Assembly (NCBI RefSeq): GCF_000520975.1
Contig: NZ_JACB01000067.1
Span: forward strand, 1 to 43,658
Source: Aquimarina megaterium XH134
GTDB taxonomy: Bacteria > Bacteroidota > Bacteroidia > Flavobacteriales > Flavobacteriaceae
Length of the DNA: 43,658 bases
Reading direction: 5' to 3'
A program made the translations under genes and the position numbers. Below, one piece after another: positions 7,766-16,519 of this stretch (positions within the stretch are counted from its first letter, which is position 1; each line of letters opens with the position of its first letter). The notes beneath the pieces are model-generated. The model was not told where the DNA came from and ran no database searches. It saw nothing but the letters and a program-made list of their open reading frames with translations.

Positions 7766-8704
7766 GTTTTATTTTTTTGGTAGACGAGAATTAAACGTAA
7801 TGATACGCTTATCTAAATTATCTATAAAGTTAATTCCACTATTTTCAAAAGTAGTTTTATACTCTATTCAGCCAAATGGATATCGTGTTTATCCATTTCT
7901 TATTCACAACTATAAAAGAAGAGAGAAAAGACTGTTAGTGTGCTTAAAATTTTCAGTTGAGTTTTCATTATTGTTTGATTTTTTGTGTTAAACTTATTTG
8001 TTTAAATTAAAATGTTGAGCTCTTATTAAAATTTGTTATTCAAAAGTAGAGATTAATTCAAATAAACAAATACGGCAAACACGTAACAAACAGATAGTTA
8101 TAACTCTATTGTCATTATTGAATCAGGTAAATCACCTTTGATTTCTAATAACGCAACACTGTTGCGTTATTAGAAATCAAAGGGTTAAACTAAAAAGAAG
8201 AATGTCGAAATTGGAGAAAATTTAAGAAGAAAAAACCAATACTGATTTAATCAAATTCAACCCTATTTAACACTAAATTAACTTTTAATTAACAAGTTAA
8301 CAAATCTTATTCGCAATAAATCAGTACTATTTTTACAATATTCTAATTCACAAATCGATATTATATTCAAGTTTATGATCATTTATTTATACATTGAAAC
8401 AAAAAAATCGTTGTTCAACACTTTTTATGCTAATGCTATTTGTGGTAGATCCTCATTTGTCTTCACGAGAACTTTCACCTCCTTATAGAGAAGGTAATCG
8501 GAGTCATTTACAAATAGAAATAAGCAATAGTATTTACAGTAACTTTTACTTCACGAGAATGATTTTTATCTTTTAACATAAGTTTAGAATCTTGAGTTTG
8601 TGTTTCTGTGTCTACATTGGCATTTTATAAATAAAAACGTATTTTAATTAGTGCGTCCCTTCCTGTACTAATATTCATTAGGATGAGTGTACAAACTATT
8701 TTAT
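7766..8704 (-). pseudogene. Decayed fibre-like gene, interrupted
   Basis: No open frame survives, but DNA of the 865-1773 fibre gene can be aligned to it in order. Block 1 (about 7766-7900) matches its last 45 codons; shared strings include TTGGTAGAC, AAAGT(C/T)AATTCC and GCCAAATG/GCTAAATG. Block 2 (about 8425-8625) matches the preceding C-terminal domain, with GCTATTT, AAGTTTAGAATC and GTGTT. Block 3 (about 8655-8704) matches the signal peptide region, with ACTAATA, CATTAG and ATGAGTGTA. The central repeats are deleted, and about 515 bp without a counterpart (about 7903-8420) separate blocks 1 and 2. It stands upstream of the intact S8 gene just as 865-1773 stands upstream of its own S8 gene. 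Much lower identity than among the live copies shows it is an old loss. Confidence 0.75.
8135..8183. repeat. Perfect 23-bp inverted repeat with 3-base loop
   Basis: CCTTTGATTTCTAATAACGC(AAC), loop ACT, then the exact reverse complement. Neither strand shows a T-run after the stem, so a normal intrinsic terminator is unlikely. It lies near the middle of the roughly 515-bp segment that splits the decayed fibre gene. It could be a small non-autonomous element or a structured RNA. I see no second copy in the window. Confidence 0.7.
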
Positions 8705-8750
8705 AGTAGGGTATTTCAAGTATAAGAAGTTTTTTAAATACTATAAAGTT

Positions 8751-11700
8751 CTATAAGCTCATCCCAAAACCAAATGTAAATCGCAATCCATCATCACTAG
8801 AAAATACTCCTAACTGCCCTCCAATAGTATCCATAGCATTAAGCCAGATGCCTCCACCTACAGAATCATGCCATCGATCAGAATCTTCGCCATCTAACCA
8901 CACTCTACCAATATCATAACCACCAAAGACTCCTAATTGCAACGGCAATAAACCTGTTTTAAATTTATTAAAACTATATCTTAAATCTCCATTAAATGCT
9001 AGTGCGCTTTCACCAGTAAAACGTTCTTCTCTATATCCTCTCAACCCTTTTGTACCTCCCAGATTGGCACCCTGGTAAAACTCAAAACCATCACCAAGAT
9101 TGATTTCTGCAATTACATCTGTTTTAAGCACTAACCTGCGATCTCTAGTTATCGAATTATAAAAACCTAGTCTTGGATAAATATATCCATATGTTCTATT
9201 CGTATCTTCTACATTCGTTCTTACACCAGTTTGTAATTTAAACAACATTCCTCTGGTAGGGTTAATATCATTATCATAGCTTTCGAATTTATACATCATC
9301 TCTAGATTTGTAAAATATTTTCTTTCGAAGAAAACAGGGTCTACCGTTACAAAATCCAAGCCCGACGTAATAAATCGATCTTGAGTATCTTGAACCTCTA
9401 TACCTTCAAATGCTGCTTTAACCGAAAACTCACTACCATAACGATCTCTTTTAGAAACTCCTAACCCAAATGACCAAATTCCTAGCTTTACTCTGTTAAA
9501 ATCCAAATCTAATTCGTCATCCGGATTAAAAGTATTGTTTCCGAAGCCAAAAAAGTTTTGTGCAAAATTCTCACTTGTATACACTGCATCAATAAGGAAG
9601 TTCCAGTTTCCTAATGCATTTACAAATTCTCCCGAGTATGACAAATCATAACCTTCTGTCTGAAAGTAATATGCTGCCCTAAATCTATGTTTACTATGGT
9701 ATGGATTATTTTTAAATCCATTTATTGTATATACGTCTGTTACATTAATGTTAAGTCCATCATCGGGATTAAAGCCAATAAAAGGCGTTATCGTATTCGT
9801 TTTACCTACATACTTATTGTAATCATATACATTATAGTCATAGATATTACTTAGTATAAATTTTGCTCCACCTTTTTTCTCTATAGTATTAGGTTTTGAT
9901 TTATGGTCATAGATTTTTATTTTTCTTCCATTCTCTATCGCATAAGTGTCATTATTCTGGCCCCCAACAATTCGAATTTTTATCAGGTTACTTCCTTTTC
10001 CTTTTACAACAAATCGATCGTCATCATCCAACCCATAAATCCAAATTTCTTTAGTTTCTTTAGCAGTAAAACTTCTACTACTATATGGTTTTTGCTTTTT
10101 ATCTCCTTTTATTCTCGAAATCTGTATCGTTGTTTTTCCTTCTTCTCTAAGTATTTCAAAAAGATCATCTTTATCTGTTCCTGTAATAATAACATGTTTT
10201 GAAAGATATGTATAGTAACGATTAGCGATATCTTCAATATTATCTCTTCTGAGTTTAAGATCTCTTTTTATTTTTTCTATTGTCTCATCCTGAAGATTAT
10301 TTGGAAGATTTGTAAATGCTTTTTCAATAGCAGTATCAGAAAGGTTTTCTTTAATATATCTTGCTTGTTCTATCCAGATTTCTTTTCCTGAGTTCTGTGT
10401 TAATGTTCTATCTAATGGTAGCCCTGATTGGTTAATCCACCTCACTTTTTTAAGTTCTCCATCGTATACCTGAAACTTACGAACTAACGGAACCACAAAT
10501 TTTACGACATCCATAAGTATTCCATCATAATTAGAAAACACCTGATCTCTATCTCTTGGAATAGGTCTGTACTCTTTACCATTTTTAGTATCAAAACGAG
10601 CCCATCTCCATTGATCAGAATGGCGGTCCCAATCTCCTAAGATCATATCAAAAAGTCTGGTTCTTATATAGTGTTCTTCGTCCATTTGATATTTTTCGTC
10701 TTTCCTTAGTCTACTTAACAAATCATCTGTACTTTCGATATCATCAGGTTTTCCAAAAGTAACCTCGTCTTTATACTCTTTCCCTGGTCGTTCTTCTAAA
10801 AAATATATTTCATCACCAAAACTTTCATTGTATTTACCCAATGCAGGATGTTTTGGAATATAATACAACTTAGGATTTGCATGATACACTCTTATTGCAT
10901 CAGCCAATGTACCAACAGCCAAAAACGCATAAGGATAGCTAGATGTATAGAAATCAGAAAGGAGGTCTTCTGTAAACGTGTCATCAAATCCATCTTCGAG
11001 ATATGTATATTTAAATACTCCTTTCTGTAAAAATTGCGTAACACTTTTACGCATTGCTCTAAGGCTATAGCGTTTTCCTTCTTTATCGATAAGACGTAGC
11101 GATCTTGTCACCTGTCCTCCTCCTTGTCTATCAATAGTAAAACCTCCCATTAAGGTATCTAGAGTGGCCACAGGAACTTTTATATCGGTTCCGTATACAT
11201 ACCGATAGTGATCACCCCACATCGATTGATACAATTTTGATTTTTTTACTTCATCTTTAGTATAAATTGAAGCCGAAACTTCTGGTTCAAAAGAATTCTT
11301 AACACCGCTAAAATCAAATTCTTTTTCTTTTTGATGAACTATAGTTTGATATACCAATTTTGGGTTTCCGTTATCATTTCCAAAAAAGCGAACATTAGAA
11401 GAACCATCTTTGTATACATCTAATATTGCAAAGCCCTGCCCCGGGTATGCAAACAATCCATCTTTCCCTAAAGAAACCGATGAAACTTTGGATCCAGAAC
11501 CCGATACAATTTGTTTTAACCCATTACTATCGATATACTGCAAAGAGTGTTCATGCCCCGAAACAAAAACTACCTTATCCAAATCCCTTGTCATTGTAGA
11601 TAGTCTTCTCATTAATTTATTATAATGAACATTAGATAAATCCTGTGTAGAAATCCCTCCCTGAGACCGTATCTGAGCAGCTAATGAACCCAAAATTGGA

Positions 11701-12455
11701 AGAGGTATTTTCTTTTTTGAAGGAAAAATATGTTTATCAAAGCTATATTTCCCTCCATGTATACCATTCGTAAACATGGGGTGATGCATCGCAACAAGGA
11801 TAGTTTTCTTACTGTGTTTTTTTAATTCACCCTCTACCTCAAGAAAGAATTTTTCACGAGTTTTAATTTCACAATTGTCATTCATCGTTGGATTCTTATC
11901 CCAATTAGCCAAATACCACTGCGTATCCAAGATCAACAAATGTACTTTATCGCTAATTTCTACGCTTTCGATAGGACACCCTTTTGTTGGTAAAAAAGCT
12001 TTTTTATTATTCATTTTTTTGGTCACATACCGCTCTTGTCGATATAGACCTTCTACCCCATTAGCATACCAATCATGATTTCCCGGAATAAAAACAACAT
12101 CTCCATCAAAATCCTTAGTTGCTTCAATTTGTGTATCTATTCTATGTTCTCCCAAAGCTCTTTCCGGAGATTTTTTTTCGGGCATTCCTTTTTGATAAAT
12201 ATTATCTCCTAAAAAAATAAGATAATCGTCTTTTGTTTTTGCAGTATCTAATACTTTTTTAAGAATCGAAAGTCCTTCTGTACTCTCTTTCATTTTGGCA
12301 TTTCCAGCATCTCCCACCAGATAAAATGTCTTTTCTATAGCACTATTGGGTAATGTTTGAGTAAAATTTTCGACTTTATATTGAGGAGCGTATGTTGCAC
12401 ATGAACTGAGTAAAAAAGCAACACAAATAATTAGAATCTTATTATATTTATTCAT
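8751..12455 (-). CDS. Lipoprotein fusing metallophosphoesterase and Omp85-type barrel
   Basis: A 1234-residue protein. The lipobox LSSC (C19) marks a lipoprotein signal. The calcineurin-like phosphoesterase domain (about 40-370) has its full metal set: VGDAGN (47-52), LGDN (82-85), GNHD (125-128), HH (224-225) and GHEH (300-303). Residues about 430-760 form a second domain with YSLRAMRKS near 467 and GDWDRHSDQW near 605-615, then PIPRDRDQVF. This resembles the catalytic elements of kinase-like folds, an inference from motif spacing. The last part (about 880-1234) is rich in alternating beta strands with GGTKGLRGYREERFTGE, typical of BamA/TamA (Omp85, surface antigen) barrels, and ends with an aromatic-containing strand, FGFGMSL. 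It probably sits in the outer membrane with the enzyme on one face. Its tail is copied at 4050-4338. It is divergent from the HD-PycTM gene, with start codons 56 bp apart. Confidence 0.9.
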   Translation of the reverse strand: MNKYNKILIICVAFLLSSCATYAPQYKVENFTQTLPNSAIEKTFYLVGDAGNAKMKESTEGLSILKKVLDTAKTKDDYLIFLGDNIYQKGMPEKKSPERALGEHRIDTQIEATKDFDGDVVFIPGNHDWYANGVEGLYRQERYVTKKMNNKKAFLPTKGCPIESVEISDKVHLLILDTQWYLANWDKNPTMNDNCEIKTREKFFLEVEGELKKHSKKTILVAMHHPMFTNGIHGGKYSFDKHIFPSKKKIPLPILGSLAAQIRSQGGISTQDLSNVHYNKLMRRLSTMTRDLDKVVFVSGHEHSLQYIDSNGLKQIVSGSGSKVSSVSLGKDGLFAYPGQGFAILDVYKDGSSNVRFFGNDNGNPKLVYQTIVHQKEKEFDFSGVKNSFEPEVSASIYTKDEVKKSKLYQSMWGDHYRYVYGTDIKVPVATLDTLMGGFTIDRQGGGQVTRSLRLIDKEGKRYSLRAMRKSVTQFLQKGVFKYTYLEDGFDDTFTEDLLSDFYTSSYPYAFLAVGTLADAIRVYHANPKLYYIPKHPALGKYNESFGDEIYFLEERPGKEYKDEVTFGKPDDIESTDDLLSRLRKDEKYQMDEEHYIRTRLFDMILGDWDRHSDQWRWARFDTKNGKEYRPIPRDRDQVFSNYDGILMDVVKFVVPLVRKFQVYDGELKKVRWINQSGLPLDRTLTQNSGKEIWIEQARYIKENLSDTAIEKAFTNLPNNLQDETIEKIKRDLKLRRDNIEDIANRYYTYLSKHVIITGTDKDDLFEILREEGKTTIQISRIKGDKKQKPYSSRSFTAKETKEIWIYGLDDDDRFVVKGKGSNLIKIRIVGGQNNDTYAIENGRKIKIYDHKSKPNTIEKKGGAKFILSNIYDYNVYDYNKYVGKTNTITPFIGFNPDDGLNINVTDVYTINGFKNNPYHSKHRFRAAYYFQTEGYDLSYSGEFVNALGNWNFLIDAVYTSENFAQNFFGFGNNTFNPDDELDLDFNRVKLGIWSFGLGVSKRDRYGSEFSVKAAFEGIEVQDTQDRFITSGLDFVTVDPVFFERKYFTNLEMMYKFESYDNDINPTRGMLFKLQTGVRTNVEDTNRTYGYIYPRLGFYNSITRDRRLVLKTDVIAEINLGDGFEFYQGANLGGTKGLRGYREERFTGESALAFNGDLRYSFNKFKTGLLPLQLGVFGGYDIGRVWLDGEDSDRWHDSVGGGIWLNAMDTIGGQLGVFSSDDGLRFTFGFGMSL

Positions 12456-12511
12456 TGTTTGAAGTACAATCTCTTTTTTTTAATTATTTTGGTTATCGAA
12501 AAATTAAAAGT

Positions 12512-13693
12512 ATGTCTTCTCTACTAGAAAAAACAGATCATTTCGTTTCGGAACTTTTTGAAAAAGAGCTCCCTAATTCTTGTATCTACCATAATTACGA
12601 TCATACCAAAAGAGTATTTAAAAGTACAAAAGAAATTATTGATAATACTAATTTATCTGATGAAGATAAAGAAGTTTTATTGCTTACCGCATTGTTACAT
12701 GATACCGGGTACTCTAAAAGTTCTAAAAATCATGAAGAATATAGCGTAGAGATAGCCAAAGATTTTTTAGGTCAACAAAATGTTTCTCAAGAGGTTATAA
12801 ATCAAGTTTCGGAACAAATTATGGCGACCAAAATGGAGCATGTCCCTACTAATCTTATGGAAGAAATTATACGGGATGCCGATGCTTCTCATTTTGCAAA
12901 AGACTATTATGGAGAAACAAGCGAACTGTTAAGGTGTGAATTTAAACTTAATGCCATTAAAGATTTAACCCCTTCTGATTGGCTAAAGGCTAATATCGAT
13001 CTATTTAAAAACAAACATCAGTACTATACCGAGTATGCTATCTCTCATTGGAAACCAAAAAAAGAAGAAAATCTTACCAAAATGTTGGAAGAACAAGCGA
13101 AACTAAAAAAGGAAAAGAAACGGGAAAAGGAAAAATTGAAAAAATTACTGAGAGAAGAAAACCCCGAAAAAGGAATACAAACTTTATTTAGAGTTACCTT
13201 AAGGAATCATATGAAACTAAGTGATATTGCTGATACAAAAGCCAATATATTACTTTCTGTAAATGCTATTATTATATCTCTTGCATTATCAAATCTTATA
13301 CCTAAGCTAGATAACCCTTCTAATCAATATCTGATATATCCAACTTTGATATTTATCATATTTTGTATCGCTTCTATAGTATTATCTGTATTGGCAACAC
13401 GCCCTAATATAACAAGTGGGGAGTTTACTCGTAAAGAAATAGAAGAGAAGAAAGTTAACTTATTATTTTTCGGAAATTTTCATAAAATGCCATTAGATGA
13501 ATATAAATCAGCAATGACAGATCTAATGAATGATAAAGAATACATCTATGATACGATGATAAAAGACCTTTACTTTTTAGGTAAAGTTTTGCATAAAAAA
13601 TACAAAATCTTAAGGGTTACATATACCGTTTTTATGATAGGGATTATAACCTCTGTTATTTCATTTATTTTTGCATTTAACTCACTACAATAA
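12512..13693 (+). CDS. HD-domain phosphohydrolase fused to PycTM (Pycsar effector-type) membrane domain
   Basis: A 393-residue protein. Residues about 1-180 form an HD domain with the metal-binding set H31, H63-D64 (LLHDTGYSK), H74 and D122 (RDADASH). A charged helix (about 183-216) links it to a C-terminal domain (about 226-390) with the TLRNHMKLSDIADTKANILL start and three hydrophobic segments (about 247-264, 274-296 and 369-390), matching DUF5706/PycTM. PycTM domains act as membrane-damaging effectors of Pycsar anti-phage immunity when bound to cyclic pyrimidines. The HD part could bind or hydrolyse a nucleotide; this is inference. No PycC cyclase lies nearby. A TTG at 12455 extends the frame by 19 residues, but the ATG at 12512 is preferred because it starts the conserved protein and the upstream part overlaps the divergent start. 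Confidence 0.88.
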   Translation: MSSLLEKTDHFVSELFEKELPNSCIYHNYDHTKRVFKSTKEIIDNTNLSDEDKEVLLLTALLHDTGYSKSSKNHEEYSVEIAKDFLGQQNVSQEVINQVSEQIMATKMEHVPTNLMEEIIRDADASHFAKDYYGETSELLRCEFKLNAIKDLTPSDWLKANIDLFKNKHQYYTEYAISHWKPKKEENLTKMLEEQAKLKKEKKREKEKLKKLLREENPEKGIQTLFRVTLRNHMKLSDIADTKANILLSVNAIIISLALSNLIPKLDNPSNQYLIYPTLIFIIFCIASIVLSVLATRPNITSGEFTRKEIEEKKVNLLFFGNFHKMPLDEYKSAMTDLMNDKEYIYDTMIKDLYFLGKVLHKKYKILRVTYTVFMIGIITSVISFIFAFNSLQ

Positions 13694-13757
13694 GATAATT
13701 TGGTAGATGGTATACTATACTTTTATAACATATGCTAATGCTATAAAAAAGATAATC

Positions 13758-13779
13758 ATCAGGAATGACAATTCCTGAT
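13758..13779. terminator. Hairpin terminator between convergent genes
   Basis: ATCAGGAAT, loop GACA, ATTCCTGAT. On the plus strand it follows the HD-PycTM gene and is followed by TTTAATTAATTT. On the minus strand it directly abuts the stop codon of the GAF gene and leads into GATTATCTTTTTT. It probably serves both genes, more strongly the minus strand. Confidence 0.75.
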
Positions 13780-16143
13780 TTAATTAATTTCTTTCATCAA
13801 ATCTTCATATGTATAGTATTCTTTATCTTGTTCACTCTTATGATATAGAATATTAACACGTAGTGCTTTTAACCCAGTAACTCCCTGAAGATTATCTAAT
13901 TCTACAATCTCAATTTCTTCTTCGAGGTAATTCTTAGATTGCAGGAAATTAAGATATTTGATATATTCTCTTTCATCAGAGCGTTGAGAATAGATAATCA
14001 CCAATTTACCTTTTTCTGTAACTCGTTGATCTGTACCTTTAATTTTAGATTTGTCTACACGTTTTTTTACAACTTCATACCTTGCATTATAGGTTCCATC
14101 AACATCAAATCTTTTTTCATCCATTCTAAACCTAACCGATAAAGAAGAATTGAATACCAAAACCATAGAAGCTACATCCAGTGCTATAGGTAAATCTTTT
14201 TTCATTTGATAATATGCATTTTCCATTTCGCACATTATCTGTAACTGCCATAATCTTAGGTTATACAAATACACTTTATTAAAGCTGTCTTGTTTTGTTA
14301 TCGATTCTCCGATATACATATTGTGCTCTACCCCGTCAGATTTGAAACGTTCAAAATAATGCGGATACATTCCTTGCGCTTCATCTTGTTTTTGGTCTAA
14401 TAAAGATGCCATCTTTTTATTGATAAGCATAACAGACTCATCGTATGCTTTACGATGTTTATATACTGTTTTTATAACCTTATCCAACATATCATCATAT
14501 TGACCAATAAGCTCATCTAGCTCAACACTTTTCTGTTTAAGGTGCTTAAACAATGGTGTAATTTCTTTTTTAATAAAGTTTAAAATTTTCTGTTCACTAT
14601 CTACTTGTAATTGTTCTGTGATAGAATTGATATATCGATTTGTTCTATATTTTAATTGCTCATAAATAGGTATCGGATCAGATTCTATAACTTTATTAAT
14701 TACTTTAGCAATTCCTTTAAGTTGTAATACCAGGTCTTTTTGTATTGCTTGATTACGGGCCTCGGAAGAGCCTTTTATATCAATTTGCCCATATAGTGGA
14801 TATACATTATCAAAAACGACTTCTCTAAAGGATACGGGATTCTCATCTACCATCGCTCGCATAAATCGTTTTGCTTCTTGTTTAAACTTCCAATGTACAC
14901 TAGGGTGAATCGAAGTACATTCTTGCTGGATAATCAACTCTAACTCATTCTCTGTTTTGGATTTAGAACGTAGAACAGAATCTACCAAATATGGCATAAC
15001 ATCCTGTAATTTATTAGCATTAATACTATTCAATTCATGAACATTAGGCGATACGATTTCTAAAATACCTAGTAATTTATTGCCGCTTTTTATAGGAGCA
15101 AGTATTGCACTATTAATGCCTTGAGCTATCAGATTTTTATACATGATCTGATCCTTAGCTAACTTTTGATATTTTTTTACATCAGAAATAGCAAAATATG
15201 TAAACTCTTCAAAAAGATAATGATATGTTCCATCACATAGAGCAGATTCACAACAATCAGAATATTTATCGTACAAAATGTAACTATCTATATCCTTAAA
15301 AGGTACTCTTTCTAATACTTCTTCTTCTGGATTATAGCTAGAAAACCCAACTTTAATTTCATATAAATTAAATATTGCCCTAAAAATTTGTTGAAAACTA
15401 CCAACAAAATCACCTTGTGTTTTATCATATTTAATAAGGCTAGTTTTAAAGTCAGACAACGAAACATCTGTTGTAACATCAAACATATTTGCAATAACCA
15501 CGCCTTTAAAAAGCCAGCTATGCGGGGGAAATTTTTCTTTCCAGATATCTACATTATCAAAATTATCTAGTAATTCTGCTACATCCTCATCTGTAATATC
15601 TTTGGCTCTATCTGATTTTATAATATCTATAAAGTCCCCGTTATACATGATTCTATAATGCCTCATTATCCCCATAGCATCAGGAATATCATAAAAGAAA
15701 GGCCTTCTAAAATCAATATTATATCCATAATAAATACTCAAAACCATACTACATCCCATGATGTAATAATGATTCTGATCAAAATTTTTAATCTGAGGCT
15801 CAAAATCTTTACCTGCAGTGGCTATTATATTTTGATAACGTTGAGATGATTTTAATACTGTATTATGAAAAGGTATTGTAGCAATCTTTATTTCATTTTG
15901 CTGTAGAATTTGTGCAAAAGAATCTTCTAATATCAAATCAATCTGAGGTAGCAATTCATTTATTCTCGTTTCTTCCTTTATCCCTTCTTCCAATTCAGGG
16001 TATTCTTTTGCAATTTCTAAAACTCGTGAAGCTCTGTCCCTAACAAGTTCATTACCATTTTTGAACAATTCTCTGTAATGTTCAAAAAACTTTGAAAAAC
16101 TAATCGATATGTCTAATGGAAAATCTTGCTCTAAACCCCTCAT
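13780..16143 (-). CDS. Large GAF-domain cytoplasmic protein
   Basis: A 787-residue protein from the ATG at 16143 (MRGLEQDFPLD). It has no signal peptide or membrane segments and is rich in predicted helix. A GAF-like domain lies around residues 225-390 (YFAISDVKKYQKLAKDQIMY, then GINSAILAPIKSGNKLLGILEI). Long helical regions follow (QLQVDSEQKILNFIKKEI, then KHLKQKSVELDELIGQYDDML). The C-terminal part has more beta character (GKLVIIYSQRSDEREY). No kinase, GGDEF or DNA-binding output domain is visible, so it may be a small-molecule sensor that works through a partner. Homologues are widespread in Flavobacteriia as GAF-domain proteins of unknown role. An upstream ATG at 16185 adds 14 residues but lies upstream of a good -7 promoter match (16167-16174), so 16143 is preferred. 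It converges with the HD-PycTM gene. Confidence 0.8.
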   Translation of the reverse strand: MRGLEQDFPLDISISFSKFFEHYRELFKNGNELVRDRASRVLEIAKEYPELEEGIKEETRINELLPQIDLILEDSFAQILQQNEIKIATIPFHNTVLKSSQRYQNIIATAGKDFEPQIKNFDQNHYYIMGCSMVLSIYYGYNIDFRRPFFYDIPDAMGIMRHYRIMYNGDFIDIIKSDRAKDITDEDVAELLDNFDNVDIWKEKFPPHSWLFKGVVIANMFDVTTDVSLSDFKTSLIKYDKTQGDFVGSFQQIFRAIFNLYEIKVGFSSYNPEEEVLERVPFKDIDSYILYDKYSDCCESALCDGTYHYLFEEFTYFAISDVKKYQKLAKDQIMYKNLIAQGINSAILAPIKSGNKLLGILEIVSPNVHELNSINANKLQDVMPYLVDSVLRSKSKTENELELIIQQECTSIHPSVHWKFKQEAKRFMRAMVDENPVSFREVVFDNVYPLYGQIDIKGSSEARNQAIQKDLVLQLKGIAKVINKVIESDPIPIYEQLKYRTNRYINSITEQLQVDSEQKILNFIKKEITPLFKHLKQKSVELDELIGQYDDMLDKVIKTVYKHRKAYDESVMLINKKMASLLDQKQDEAQGMYPHYFERFKSDGVEHNMYIGESITKQDSFNKVYLYNLRLWQLQIMCEMENAYYQMKKDLPIALDVASMVLVFNSSLSVRFRMDEKRFDVDGTYNARYEVVKKRVDKSKIKGTDQRVTEKGKLVIIYSQRSDEREYIKYLNFLQSKNYLEEEIEIVELDNLQGVTGLKALRVNILYHKSEQDKEYYTYEDLMKEIN

Positions 16144-16519
16144 GTCTGCTCTTTTCTGGTCGTTTACAAAAATAATACAAACCAAATTGTATCACTAGAT
16201 ATTAACAATTAATTAGATTATTATTCTGAAAATATAATATATCTATAGTACTACTATACTTGACGAATGCAATTGAAAAAATTGGACATAAAATCCATTA
16301 AAATTGAATTCTGCCATCTTTTTATTAAAAATCCGTAGGTATCTGCTATTTATGTTAGACTAAAAACCTATGGATTTGTTACATAAAAGATACGATTTTT
16401 CTTTTGATTTTGTAGAACACCTAAATAGAGTTTTTAACAATTCTTTTTATCTACAACGTTAATTTTTGGAGTATATACTTTGGATTCTTTATTTTTACGA
16501 TCAAATAATCCAAATTATT
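16144..16519. other. Divergent intergenic region between GAF and TlpA-like genes
   Basis: About 376 bp without a gene. It contains the -7 element of the GAF gene (16167-16174). It also contains a 12-bp stem with a 25-base loop (16329-16340 AAATCCGTAGGT with 16366-16377 ACCTATGGATTT, one G-T pair) and, near 16471-16481, a TATACTTTGG string that could be part of the TlpA-like gene's promoter. The hairpin has no T-run and its role is unclear. Confidence 0.55.
16167..16174 (-). promoter_or_regulatory. -7 promoter element of the GAF gene
   Basis: On the minus strand TATTTTTG matches the Bacteroidota TAnnTTTG consensus exactly. It lies 24 bp ahead of the chosen start at 16143, and inside the alternative 14-residue extension. 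I found no clean TTG at the expected -33 distance. Confidence 0.45.

Noticed and set aside
7764..7991. Plus-strand open frame of 75 codons
   Set aside because: It lies antisense to the decayed C-terminal block of the fibre pseudogene and has no coding character.
8394..8576. Plus-strand open frame of 60 codons
   Set aside because: It overlaps block 2 of the fibre pseudogene on the other strand; the similarity to the fibre gene explains the sequence better.
12455..12511. Longer TTG start for the HD-PycTM protein
   Set aside because: It overlaps the start codon of the divergent lipoprotein gene, and the extra residues are not HD-like; the ATG at 12512 is preferred.
12512..16143. Complete Pycsar operon
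   Set aside because: No cyclase-domain protein is encoded next to the PycTM gene; the neighbouring GAF gene has no cyclase motifs, so only an orphan effector-type protein is claimed.
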